From the NCBI RefSeq assembly GCF_001618425.1, contig NZ_BDCU01000029.1, forward strand, positions 124,001 through 188,000: DNA of 64,000 nucleotides, given 5' to 3'. The stretch is from Nocardia fusca NBRC 14340 (lineage in GTDB: Bacteria; Actinomycetota; Actinomycetes; Mycobacteriales; Mycobacteriaceae). Under the pieces are notes generated by a model. The model worked only from the letters and a program-made list of their open reading frames with translations, was not told where the DNA came from and did not search any database. This document shows, in pieces, positions 9,464 through 17,526 of this stretch. The position numbers were made by a program, and so were the translations under genes. Numbering within the stretch: position 1 is the stretch's first letter; the number at the start of each line of letters is the position of its first letter.

Positions 9464-9611
9464 TGATCGAGCAGGTCGAGCAGCTCAGCGGATACCCGAT
9501 CCAGCGGTCCGGCACTGCCGGCCGCGATCGACATGATGACCGCACCGTAGAGCACGAAACCACAAATTGGTCCCAAACCGTGAGGTAAACGTGGGCTCGG
9601 TCAAAAGAAAA

Positions 9612-9643
9612 GGTCAGTGCCCGGTACTACACCGGGCCTGACC
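9612..9643 (-). terminator. Rho-independent terminator copied with the tRNA 3' end
   Basis: A GC-rich hairpin with arms GGTCAG.GCCCGGT and its complement closes over a short loop. On the minus strand it is followed by TTTTCTTTTG. It sits just downstream of the tRNA 3' fragment at 9656-9690 and recurs at 24128-24158 in the same relation. Confidence 0.75.
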
Positions 9644-9655
9644 CGGGGTTTCAGG

Positions 9656-9690
9656 TGGAGCTAAGGGGACTCGAACCCCTGACCCCCACA
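9656..9690 (-). repeat. tRNA-Ala 3'-end fragment, possible attachment site (left copy)
   Basis: On the minus strand this reads as the variable loop, complete T arm (GGGTTCGAGTCCC core) and the 3' acceptor strand with discriminator of a tRNA. The acceptor end TTAGCTCCA is typical of actinobacterial tRNA-Ala. The 5' half of the tRNA is absent, so this is not a functional gene. A near-identical copy in the same orientation lies at 24170-24203. Such 3' fragments arise when an integrative element inserts into a tRNA gene. Confidence 0.75.
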
Positions 9691-9694
9691 TAGA

Positions 9695-10459
9695 GCGTCA
9701 TGAGCCATCGGCTCGGGATCGGTGCGCGGTGCCCAACCCCAACGATCAGCCCAGCGGCGACCGCCGTGACCGGATAGGCAAGTTGCGGGCTTCACGAATC
9801 ATGCTCGGCTGCAACGCAATTTCGACGCATTGATCGCAACTTTCTGCGGAGGCCAAAACGCGCGGCACCTCTCCGCGAGTTACCCGGAGAGACCAGCAGC
9901 ACGTACTCGGCCCGCGCTGATCGTTGGTCAGAACGTCAAATCCCCCGACGGACGACAGGAAAGTGGCCCGGTTCACCTCGCCGCGATGGTCAGGAGCACA
10001 GGAAGAGGACTGCCCAGCACAAAGGGCGAAACCCGCCGACGGTGCCGCCTTCAGTTCTCGAACAATCGCCTCTCGGCAAAGCCTGACACCGATGCCACCT
10101 CGACGACGAAAGCGCGGGGTTACCGGTGGGCCCGTTCGAGTCTTGCACCCACCGCCTTCTTCCCGACACGGCACACGGCCGACGCTGTGCGATCAGAGCT
10201 TCTCGCTCGCGCTGTGGCGTCCGACCACTTCTGCGGGCTACGACACCTTTTGCACCCTGACCCAGCTGATGACGACCGTCAGATACACACCAGCAAGAGG
10301 ACTATCCAGGCATGCGCCGAGTCGTGGTAGACAGCCTGGCCAGCGGCCAGCATCCCGGTGGCGGCGAGGTGCGGCGCTCCGGTACCGAGGTTGCGGGTTG
10401 TACTGGGAGACCTGCGGAGACCCGCTGCGCCCCGGGATGTCTCACGAACGATGGCGGTC
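9695..10459. other. Gene-poor island edge
   Basis: About 760 bp directly inside the left tRNA repeat has overlapping open frames on both strands but no recognisable protein, no integrase and no clear ribosome binding sites. It looks like decayed mobile-element DNA. Confidence 0.45.
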
Positions 10460-10666
10460 TCAAAGGGTCAGCGCATCACCGCTGTTCATTCGGACTCCTC
10501 CGGTCTGGGCCAGGAACCGGCGCACGTGCTGCAACGGCATCCCGAGGGACCGCGACATCGAACTGAGCGACTCACCTGCCCGCCACCGTCTCCACAACTC
10601 GTCCTGACCAGCAGGTGACAACCCGTAATCCCGCACCGAACCCTCCACGCCGACATGATCATCCAT
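10460..10666 (-). pseudogene. N-terminal fragment of an IS30-type transposase
   Basis: The 68-residue reading from ATG 10666 contains GLSPAGQDELWRRWRAGESL and LGMPLQHVRRFLAQTGGVR, which match the N-terminal helix-turn-helix region of IS30-family transposases (about 350-450 aa when complete). The similarity stops after GGVR and the frame ends 10 codons later. No DDE catalytic domain follows. It is a scar of an insertion sequence inside the presumed island. Confidence 0.7.
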
Positions 10667-10833
10667 GCGGTGATGCAGTGAGCGGTTGAGCCCAAGATCG
10701 TTTCCCGACAACACCGAAACCGCGCGAAGAGCCCCCGAACCCGAGTGCTGCCGACGAACAGCAGTTGGTGCAGCGAGCATCTACTCAGGCGAGGTCGCCC
10801 GGATCTCGTCTGCTGACGGCAGTACTGCCGCCG

Positions 10834-11328
10834 TCATCGGTCGGTCGCCGACTCCGTGACTGTGGGCTCCGCGGGCGTTGCTCCGGGCACGGACGGCTTG
10901 GTGAACCAGCCGGCGTACGTCAGCAGCAGACCGATCGCTCCCAGGACTGCGAAGAAGGCCCGCGCCAGCAGCGTCGCGGTGGGCGAGAGCATGGTTGCGT
11001 CAACGGTTTCCTCGACAGCGGTGGGGTGGGCGATCAGAAGGAAGCCGCGCAGGGCAACGAACCAGCCGAACACGGAGATCGTGATCGCGAGCGGTCCGCG
11101 CCAGCTGCGGTGACCGCCGATGATGACCAGGCCCGCGCCGAGCATCAGCGCGCCGAGCATGAAGACCAGGACCGGCTGTGAGAACAGGTCGTTGATGAGC
11201 CAGATCAGATCCGGCAGACGGATCGCGTAGAGGATCGTGAACGTGGCGATGTAGGGGCCGATGACGCGGGCGAATGCCCGCGTGCGCAGCTGTGCTTCGA
11301 CCGAGGCTGAGGACGTGGTCGTCGACAT
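10834..11328 (-). CDS. Four-helix membrane protein co-transcribed with TetR
   Basis: The 164-residue product has four hydrophobic segments (roughly 25-45, 52-72, 80-98 and 123-143) and a polar, Thr/Pro-rich tail. It is of the DoxX/DUF-type small integral membrane class, but no family signature could be named with certainty. ATG 11328 is preceded by AAGGAG seven bases upstream. It begins 5 bp after the stop of the TetR gene, so both share one transcript and the TetR presumably controls it. A role in membrane stress or transport is only a guess. Confidence 0.75.
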   Translation of the reverse strand: MSTTTSSASVEAQLRTRAFARVIGPYIATFTILYAIRLPDLIWLINDLFSQPVLVFMLGALMLGAGLVIIGGHRSWRGPLAITISVFGWFVALRGFLLIAHPTAVEETVDATMLSPTATLLARAFFAVLGAIGLLLTYAGWFTKPSVPGATPAEPTVTESATDR

Positions 11329-11333
11329 GGTGT

Positions 11334-11954
11334 CTACTCCTTGGTGGGCCGGGGCGCGCGGTCCCGTCGGGTTGCGGGCGTGAAGCCCGCTTGGTGAAGG
11401 ACGGCGCGCAGGTACTGCTCGACGTCGTCCGGCGTGCTGGTGTCGGGCCGGGTGACCAGGTGCTGCCACCCCGCGCCGGTGAGCATGTCCAGCAGGACCT
11501 GCGGGTCGGTGTCCGGTGGCAGCTCGCCGTTGTCCCGGGCCTGCTCGAACACCGCCGTGCGGGCATCGCTTCGATGGCTACCGAGCTGCTGCTCGTAGGC
11601 GTCGGCGATCTCGGGATAGTCCTCGAACGCGCCGTAGAGCCGGCGCAGGAGCCGTCGCTGCCGAGGATCGGCGAGCGCTGCCGCCCACCCCGTCAGCAGA
11701 TGTTCCAGGTCGCGGATCTCCGGCGTTGGCGGTGGGTTGCCGTAGGCGGACTCGACAGCGGCGATCAGGAGCTGCGTCTTGTCCGGAAAACGACGGTAGA
11801 CGGTGGCTCGTGTCACCCCGGCGCGCCGAGCGACCTGCTCGATGCTGGCGGCGGCCGCGCCACGCTCGATCAGCAGCTCCAGCGCCGCGTCGAGGATGGC
11901 GGTATCGGCGCCGGCGTCCCGCGGGCGGCCAGGCGGACGTGCCTCGATTCCCAT
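11334..11954 (-). CDS. TetR family transcriptional regulator
   Basis: This 206-residue protein has an N-terminal TetR helix-turn-helix (about 15-62: ILDAALELLIERGAAAASIE, then VTRATVYRRFPDKTQLLIAA) and a divergent ligand-binding C-terminal domain. ATG 11954 is chosen because the fold starts 14 residues later and the sequence before it is an AT-rich promoter with an inverted repeat. It precedes the four-helix membrane protein gene by 5 bp and probably represses both genes through the palindrome at 11960-11988. The ligand is unknown. Confidence 0.88.
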   Translation of the reverse strand: MGIEARPPGRPRDAGADTAILDAALELLIERGAAAASIEQVARRAGVTRATVYRRFPDKTQLLIAAVESAYGNPPPTPEIRDLEHLLTGWAAALADPRQRRLLRRLYGAFEDYPEIADAYEQQLGSHRSDARTAVFEQARDNGELPPDTDPQVLLDMLTGAGWQHLVTRPDTSTPDDVEQYLRAVLHQAGFTPATRRDRAPRPTKE

Positions 11955-11959
11955 GTTAA

Positions 11960-11988
11960 TTACAATACAGTACTGATCTGCATTGTAA
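11960..11988. promoter_or_regulatory. Probable TetR operator upstream of 11954
   Basis: Perfect 7-bp arms TTACAAT and ATTGTAA, with a further CAG/CTG pair inside, enclose a 29-bp inverted repeat in an unusually AT-rich patch just before the TetR start codon. This position and symmetry fit an autoregulatory operator. The rest of the gap to 12264 holds no gene. Confidence 0.6.
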
Positions 11989-12264
11989 ATGCGGGGCAGC
12001 AAGGCGGTTGCCATCCGGCCCCTGTTTCGCTGAACGATGTTCGTGCACCCAGGGGTGCCACTAACGATCGTGCCACCTGGTACATGAAGCCCTGTTCGGC
12101 CAGGTAGCTGGCGTGAGGCACTGCACGGCCGCCACTGCACACGGTGGACCGGACGACATCAACCCCAGTTCCAGCCGGTTCGTGCGCGACGGTGACACCG
12201 TTTTCGGTCGTCGTAGTATTCGCCGAAATCAGGCGAAGTGGCGGGTTTGGTTGATAGGTTCTTG

Positions 12265-12789
12265 CTATCGGTCGGTGGGTGAGCGGTCACTGATCGACCG
12301 GGCCAATAGCAGGGTGGTACTGCCATCGTTTTCTGTGATGTCCCGGATATGCTCGAAACCGACTGCGCTCAGAACACGCAGCGAAGCCTTGTTCGGCGCG
12401 GCCACGGTGGCGTGCACCTCGGTCAGCCCCAGGGTGTGGAAACCGTAGGCGACGAGCGCTTCTGCCAACTCGACGCCCAAACCGCATCCCCACACCTGTG
12501 GGGTCAAAGCGTAAATGATCTCGTAGCCCTCGACCACGTCAGTCGGCTTGATCTCGGCATGCCCGACCAGGCGTCCGTCCCGGCGAACGGCCCAGACGTC
12601 GAACAGATCGTCCGCATAAACCTTGGTGAAGACCCGCCCGAACAAGGCCCGGTCGGCCGCTTCGGAAGACGGGCCGTCACCCATCCATCGAGACACCCTC
12701 GTGTCCTGAAACAAAGCGACGAAGCCTTCCTCATCTTCCGGGACGTACCGCTCGAGGACAAGACGCTGGGTACGCAGAGTAGAAGTCAC
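12265..12789 (-). CDS. GNAT family N-acetyltransferase (RimJ/RimL type)
   Basis: The 174-residue protein starts with TLRTQRLVLERYVPEDEEG, the usual opening of RimJ-like acetyltransferases. It carries the core strand RRDGRLVGHAEIKP, the acetyl-CoA site region VWGCGLGVELAEALVAYGF, and LTEVHATVAAPNKASLRVLSAVGF near the end. It would transfer acetyl from acetyl-CoA to an amine on a small molecule or protein N-terminus. The GTG at 12789 was chosen because upstream residues are unlike the family. It lies between the TetR unit and the end of the catabolic operon, with no obvious partner. Confidence 0.82.
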   Translation of the reverse strand: MTSTLRTQRLVLERYVPEDEEGFVALFQDTRVSRWMGDGPSSEAADRALFGRVFTKVYADDLFDVWAVRRDGRLVGHAEIKPTDVVEGYEIIYALTPQVWGCGLGVELAEALVAYGFHTLGLTEVHATVAAPNKASLRVLSAVGFEHIRDITENDGSTTLLLARSISDRSPTDR

Positions 12790-13035
12790 GAGCGGCGACG
12801 CTACCCGCGAGCTGGCGTGGGACTCGCTGGTGATCGCGGCCGGTGCCGGTCTGCCCGCGATCGAGAAGTGGAGACGGAGGCGGCAGGAACCGGACTCGGT
12901 CTCGAAACCATGGATTTTGGCCCGGAACCGTCCTGTGTTGTCCACCGCCGGCCGCCCGAAATATGATGGGTGGCAAAATATCCGAGAATGACAGTAGGTG
13001 CGTGACTACAGTCACCACGATCAATACTTGGTGAG

Positions 13036-13195
13036 GGGCGCCGGACTCGTGCCGTGCCGCGTAGTAGGGCATCCCGTAACGCCGTTTCAGCCTCGTCACG
13101 AACTTCGAATTCGCGTCGCCCATCAGCCCGAAAACCGGGCCGTCGTGTAACTCTGCGACGACGGCGGCGACGCACTCGGACACGGTGTACGGCAT
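13036..13195 (-). pseudogene. N-terminal remnant of a thiamine-pyrophosphate enzyme
   Basis: From ATG 13195 the translation MPYTVSECVAAVVAELHDG, then VFGLMGDANSKFVTRL and YYAARHESGA, is the start of the PYR domain of acetolactate synthase/benzoylformate decarboxylase-type enzymes, including the catalytic Glu in ARHESGA. The family is about 550 residues long, and here similarity stops after about 53. The open frame continues to 12731 through unrelated sequence overlapping the GNAT gene start. It begins 24 bp after the permease stop, so it was once the last gene of the catabolic operon. Confidence 0.72.
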
Positions 13196-13219
13196 AGCCG
13201 TTCCATTCAGCAGTATCGG

Positions 13220-14440
13220 TCAGAGAGCGGGCGCGGTCTTCGGGGCAGGGACCGCGGCGCAGGCCACCGCACCGAGGACCGCGACCAGAGCGAATACGCC
13301 GACATTCACACTCAGGCCGGCACCGGCGGCCACGAGAGCGCCACCGACGATCGGTCCGGCAACCGCACCGAGGCGGCCGACGCCGGTGCTGACGCCCAGG
13401 GCCGTGGCTCGGTTTCCGGGGCTGTAGTGGGCGGCGATATAGCCGTAGATCACCACCTGGTTGCCGGTGGTCGCCGCTCCGGCCACGAACACGAGCAGGA
13501 AGAGAACGGCGGTCGGCAACGGCACCGCGATCAGCCCCAAGGACGCGACCGCGAGGACGAAAAGAGCTGTCGCGATCCACCGACTGCCCCACCGGTCGGC
13601 CAAGGCCGACCCGGCCAACCCGCCCACCGCGGCGCCGACGTTGAGGACGAGCAGGAACGCCAAGGCCGAGCCCAGCTCGTAGCCCGCCTCCCGCATCAGC
13701 GTCGGCAGCCAGGTGTTCAGGCCGAAGACCAGCAGGAAGCTGCAGAAGTTGGTGATGATGAACAGCACGAGCGCTGCGGTTTGTCTCCCTTTGAGCAGTG
13801 TCGTGAGCCGGCCCAGGCGAGCGCTGCGCCCGCCACCTCGCGGGCGTCGTACGAAGCCGGGTGACTCCGGGAGGAGCCAGATGCTGAGTGGAACGATGGT
13901 GACGAGCGGCAAGGCGCCGAACGCGAACAGCGCTCGGAAGCCGAGCGGTTCGAGGAACTGGAGAGCCATGACCGCGGCGAGCACTCCGCCCGCGGGAAAT
14001 CCGCAGAGCATGAGTGCGTTGATGAAGTGACGGCGTGCCGGAGGTGCGACCTCCATGACCAATGCGACTGCCGTCGGCGGAATCCCGCCGAAGCCCAGGC
14101 CGGCCAGAAAGCGGAACAGGCCCAGCAACTCCGGTGTCGGGGCAAGGGCGGTGAGCAGCGTCATCAGCGAGAACCACGTCAGCGAAGCGATGAAAAGGCG
14201 CCTTCTGCCCATGAGGTCGGTGAGTGTGCCGACTGATACCGCGCCTAGAACGGCGCCCACGAGTGCGTAGCTTCCGATCGCTCCGGCCTGGGTGGGAGTG
14301 AGCTGCCAGTCCTGGTAGTCGAGGAGCTGTGGTACGGCGGATCCGTAAACGATGAGGTCGTAGCCATCGAACACGATGGCGGCGAAGCCGAGCGAAACCG
14401 CGGCGGCAACGGAATGGCGTCGGATGGACAGCGCTGTCAT
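13220..14440 (-). CDS. MFS transporter, aromatic acid:H+ symporter type
   Basis: The 406-residue, 12-helix permease carries DGYDLIVYGSAVPQLL in the first helix, which matches the D-x-x-D/E signature of the aromatic acid symporter branch (PcaK/BenK). It also carries motif A-like GTLTDLMGRRRLFIASL and its second-half counterpart GSALADRWGSRW. It should import the carboxylated aromatic that the operon degrades. ATG 14440 follows the hydrolase gene by 100 bp on the same strand. The polar loop between helices 6 and 7 is short. The exact acid is unknown. Confidence 0.87.
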   Translation of the reverse strand: MTALSIRRHSVAAAVSLGFAAIVFDGYDLIVYGSAVPQLLDYQDWQLTPTQAGAIGSYALVGAVLGAVSVGTLTDLMGRRRLFIASLTWFSLMTLLTALAPTPELLGLFRFLAGLGFGGIPPTAVALVMEVAPPARRHFINALMLCGFPAGGVLAAVMALQFLEPLGFRALFAFGALPLVTIVPLSIWLLPESPGFVRRPRGGGRSARLGRLTTLLKGRQTAALVLFIITNFCSFLLVFGLNTWLPTLMREAGYELGSALAFLLVLNVGAAVGGLAGSALADRWGSRWIATALFVLAVASLGLIAVPLPTAVLFLLVFVAGAATTGNQVVIYGYIAAHYSPGNRATALGVSTGVGRLGAVAGPIVGGALVAAGAGLSVNVGVFALVAVLGAVACAAVPAPKTAPAL

Positions 14441-14540
14441 CCAAAACCCCTTTGTTTTGGCCGGCTGAAGTGCAGGCGTGAAGAGAACGCCCGCCGAATG
14501 CGGGCGCGAAGAGAACAGGAGTGAATCCGGGGAATGTCGA

Positions 14541-15776
14541 TCAGCCGAGGCGGCGAATCCACTCGTCGATGGGGCCGGCGGCGTGGTCGCGTCGCTGCGC
14601 GGCCGGTTCGATCGGGTGGCCGTAGTGGTCCGCCGCGATCCGCAGGACTTGCTTGTCACTGCTGGCGACGGCGGCCACGATGCCGTCGAAATCACTGGGA
14701 AAGACGCAGTTGTCTGCGCTGTAGGAAATGAGCAGTGTCGGCAGAGTCATATCGGGGCCCGCCTTGGCGATGGTGGCGTTGGACGACAGTGCCGACCAGG
14801 TCGACAGCCAGGCCTCTGGTGTGGAGAGGCGCCCGAAACCGACGATGCCGTAGTTGGTGACCTCGGGCCTGGGCCCGTAGACCGAGCCGTACGCACGATC
14901 CGACTTGTCGAGCGACAGGTCCATCGCGCGCAGGTCGGCATCGGTGCGCCAGACAGTGATCAGCCGTGCGCTGCCGGCGCGATGACGGTCCTCGGCACTG
15001 GCACTGCCTGATTGGACTCGCTTGCGGGCGTCGAGCGCCTCGGCAACATGGGCGCGGGCGATCTCGTCGATGCGGGCGACCCGCTCGAGCTGGGCCGTGC
15101 GGTAGCGACGAACGAATTCCTCCGAGTAGGCGGAGCTTTCGGGAGCAGGACGGTAACCGTTGTGTTCGCCGAAGGGATTGAGCGCCGGGTCGACCGAGAA
15201 CGCGTCGTTCTCGTCACTGACCGAGGGGTCGATACAGCAGCTGAGGAGGGTGCCCTGCCCTGGATGCGGAGCGAGATAGACGAGCGCATCGAGCGTGGGC
15301 AAGGTGGCTTTGTCCAGCGAGGTCGGGCGCCCCGCCGGTGTACGCAGGATTCGATCGTCCGGCGCTTTGTGTGATTGCTGCACGTAATAGGTGAACAGTG
15401 CCCCCCCGCCGGAGTTGCCGAGCCCGACGGTGCGGCGGAACCCGCGAGTGTGGAGCCACTCCAGGCCCGCACCGAGGTCGAGTAGTGCTTGCTCGTGAAC
15501 CAGGCGGAGATCGTTGCCGGCGTCGCGCGCCTGTTGCACATAGACGGCGTGGCCGGCGCGAAGCAGGGCGGGGATGAGGTAGTGGCGGAAGAAGTCGACC
15601 CGCGGGTGCATCGTCACGATGACGGTGGTGTCACGAGACTCGCGGCCCGGCGGGGTGTAGAGAGTGCCCTTCGCCGCATTGCCGTCGACTGTGACATTGG
15701 TTTGCAGCTCGACACCGGTACCGGCCGGCAGTACCGCCGGATACCAGTCGGCGGTGAGTCCCGGGTTCCTCGCCAT
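14541..15776 (-). CDS. Alpha/beta-hydrolase fold enzyme of the catabolic operon
   Basis: This 411-residue protein has an alpha/beta-hydrolase core with the nucleophile elbow GLGNSGGGA (Ser122) and a likely catalytic His in ADHYGHP near 384-387. The strand TVIVTMHPRVDFFRHYLIP supplies the oxyanion region. Its length, with an insertion of about 100 residues between core halves, is larger than simple ring-cleavage hydrolases of about 280 residues. In this operon it could hydrolyse a ring-cleavage product or a CoA thioester; the sequence does not decide. It starts 2 bp after the maleate isomerase stop and so is co-translated. No signal peptide is present. Confidence 0.82.
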   Translation of the reverse strand: MARNPGLTADWYPAVLPAGTGVELQTNVTVDGNAAKGTLYTPPGRESRDTTVIVTMHPRVDFFRHYLIPALLRAGHAVYVQQARDAGNDLRLVHEQALLDLGAGLEWLHTRGFRRTVGLGNSGGGALFTYYVQQSHKAPDDRILRTPAGRPTSLDKATLPTLDALVYLAPHPGQGTLLSCCIDPSVSDENDAFSVDPALNPFGEHNGYRPAPESSAYSEEFVRRYRTAQLERVARIDEIARAHVAEALDARKRVQSGSASAEDRHRAGSARLITVWRTDADLRAMDLSLDKSDRAYGSVYGPRPEVTNYGIVGFGRLSTPEAWLSTWSALSSNATIAKAGPDMTLPTLLISYSADNCVFPSDFDGIVAAVASSDKQVLRIAADHYGHPIEPAAQRRDHAAGPIDEWIRRLG

Positions 15777-15778
15777 GG

Positions 15779-16546
15779 TTATGCACCAACCTTGGCGTCA
15801 CGGGTCAGCAGTCGCCCCGCGCCCGGGAGGTCGACGGGCAGCCCGAGCCGGTCGAGCAAGGTGAACGCTCCTGCGGTCGCAGCCGATAGGACGGGAAGTG
15901 CGAATTCGGCTTCGGCCGCCTGGATCAGCGGCAACGACGGCATCTGTACGCACGCCGAGAGTACGAGTGCGTCCGCACCGGTGAGGTCGAGCGAGCGGGC
16001 GGCCTCCAGCACCCGGTCGCCCGGAATGCAGCCCACCTCGGCATTGTCGGCCACCTCGAGGGCCCGCCAGTCGGTGACGACAATGCCTTCGGCTTCGAGG
16101 TAGGCCACCACGAGTTCGGCGAGTGGGCGCAGATAGGGCATGACCAGACCGACTCGGGTGAGACCGGACGCACGCAGTGTATGAATGAGTGCGCCGGCGC
16201 TGGAGCTCACGTGCGGTGCCAGGCCTCGATCCGCGAGCTGCGCGGCGACTGTCTCTTCGGTGCGTTCGTGCTCGCCGACCCCGTCGCTGTGCCCCGGCAC
16301 CATGAGCGCGACAAGGCAGGCATAGAGAATCGCATCGACACCGGCGTCGCCGATCTCGTCGACGCAGCGTTCCCGCTGGCCGTTCATCGCCCGCAATTCC
16401 TCGGGCGAGACAGTGTGCATCCGCATCCTGGTGGTGTGGAAGGAGAAAGTCGCATTCCGATGGCGTTGCAGCAGCGCGGGCATCTCCGTCTCCACGGTGA
16501 CGTTCGAGCTGGGAACCACGAGGCCGATGCGGTAGTGCTTGTTCAT
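15779..16546 (-). CDS. Maleate cis-trans isomerase (Asp/Glu racemase superfamily)
   Basis: This 255-residue enzyme matches maleate isomerases: the N-terminal RIGLVVPSSNVTVETEMP, Cys77 in LYACLVA and Cys199 in LSACVQMPSL correspond to the two catalytic cysteines (76 and 194) described for the Nocardia farcinica enzyme. It converts maleate to fumarate without cofactor, the last step of gentisate-, nicotinate- or related ring-cleavage routes. ATG 16546 is preferred to ATG 16552 because AGGA sits at correct spacing only for the former. An arylmalonate decarboxylase or hydantoin racemase is less likely because those differ around the first cysteine. Confidence 0.85.
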   Translation of the reverse strand: MNKHYRIGLVVPSSNVTVETEMPALLQRHRNATFSFHTTRMRMHTVSPEELRAMNGQRERCVDEIGDAGVDAILYACLVALMVPGHSDGVGEHERTEETVAAQLADRGLAPHVSSSAGALIHTLRASGLTRVGLVMPYLRPLAELVVAYLEAEGIVVTDWRALEVADNAEVGCIPGDRVLEAARSLDLTGADALVLSACVQMPSLPLIQAAEAEFALPVLSAATAGAFTLLDRLGLPVDLPGAGRLLTRDAKVGA

Positions 16547-16573
16547 GATCATCCTGATTTGGTTGGTGGCGGG

Positions 16574-16891
16574 CTAACGGCGGACGATCCGCAGCGCGTT
16601 CTTGTCGTGCTGGGCGACACGCGCGTCCTGAAGTCCGGCGAGGGCGGAGTACCAGACGGCGTGGCGGCATTCGGTCGCCCGCCGGTCGATGATGATTTGC
16701 TCGGCGGTGCTGGTATGTCCTGGACCGACGTCCTCGCCCAGATCCCCACTCGGACGCTCTTCGCGACCGTCCGAACCGAGAGCGATCAGGAAGTACGGCC
16801 CGACCTTCCGGACCTCCAACAGGGCGTCCTGCTCGGCGACCCGGACGACGCCCTCGTTCTCCGGGACGTCCAGTACGAATACGGCGGTCAC
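16574..16891 (-). CDS. Unknown 105-aa protein coupled to the VOC gene
   Basis: The frame from GTG 16891 overlaps the VOC stop codon as GTGA, a sign of translational coupling, and ends 28 bp before the maleate isomerase start. The product is soluble, with a beta-strand-like start TAVFVLDVPENEGVVRVAEQ, a middle EVRKVGPYFLIALGSDG and a basic end KNALRIVRR. No family was recognised. Its fixed place between two catalytic genes suggests a small enzyme subunit or ligand-binding partner of the pathway. Its one cysteine is in ATECRHAVW. Confidence 0.7.
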   Translation of the reverse strand: MTAVFVLDVPENEGVVRVAEQDALLEVRKVGPYFLIALGSDGREERPSGDLGEDVGPGHTSTAEQIIIDRRATECRHAVWYSALAGLQDARVAQHDKNALRIVRR

Positions 16892-17526
16892 TTCGTCACC
16901 GCTTCCCACTGGGCAGCGCGATCGACGATCAGCTCGGCCTTGCGGGTGAGCAGCTTGTCCAGCGACGGATCCGGCCCGGACGCGACCTCGCACAGCGCCT
17001 CGATGGTGAGTTCGGCATCCAAGTCTTCTTGCGGTGTCACCGGCCGCAGTGCGCGAGTGAGCTCGACCATGTATCCGTTGGGATCGTGGGTGTAGATCGA
17101 CTCGATGGTCTCGTGCTGGACCTGCATCTCGCAGGGCCATTCACTGGCGTCGAGGCGCCGCCGGTACTCGAGCAGATCTTCTTCGGAATCGACGTGAATG
17201 GCCAGGTGCCGGGAATTCACGAAGAAGTCGGGCACATCGGCGCCGAACCGGGCGTACACATCGCCCTTGGCGGGCTCTGTGTTCGGCTTCGGCATACCGA
17301 AGTAGTAGAAGAACGCGATCCGGTCGTCGTTGCCGATATCGAAGAAGAAGTGGATGAAATCCGGGTGGTCCTCCGGCCCCCAACCAGCGGCACAGATGGA
17401 GTGCACGACCGGGAATTTGAGGGTGTCGCGGTAGAAGCGCACGGTCGCGGCCGGATCGAAGGTGGGAAAGGCGGCGTGGTCGACGCCCTTCACCCGGTGC
17501 TCAGTCTGGATATCAGGCAGCGTCAT
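16888..17526 (-). CDS. VOC superfamily protein, probable extradiol-type dioxygenase
   Basis: The 212-residue protein has the vicinal-oxygen-chelate fold. Candidate metal ligands are His17 (GVDHAAF), His107 or His111 (SRHLAIHVD) and Glu155 (NGYMVELTR), in the order His-His-Glu expected for extradiol dioxygenases and related metalloenzymes. About 50 C-terminal residues after the fold are helical. It sits between the FAD monooxygenase (14-nt overlap) and the 105-aa gene, so ring opening of the hydroxylated aromatic is the natural inference. A glyoxalase-like or isomerase role is not excluded. ATG 17526 has GGAGAC upstream. Confidence 0.8.
   Translation of the reverse strand: MTLPDIQTEHRVKGVDHAAFPTFDPAATVRFYRDTLKFPVVHSICAAGWGPEDHPDFIHFFFDIGNDDRIAFFYYFGMPKPNTEPAKGDVYARFGADVPDFFVNSRHLAIHVDSEEDLLEYRRRLDASEWPCEMQVQHETIESIYTHDPNGYMVELTRALRPVTPQEDLDAELTIEALCEVASGPDPSLDKLLTRKAELIVDRAAQWEAVTK

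Noticed and set aside
9746..10330. ORFs on both strands inside the left island edge
   Set aside because: No similarity or ribosome binding sites; likely decayed DNA.
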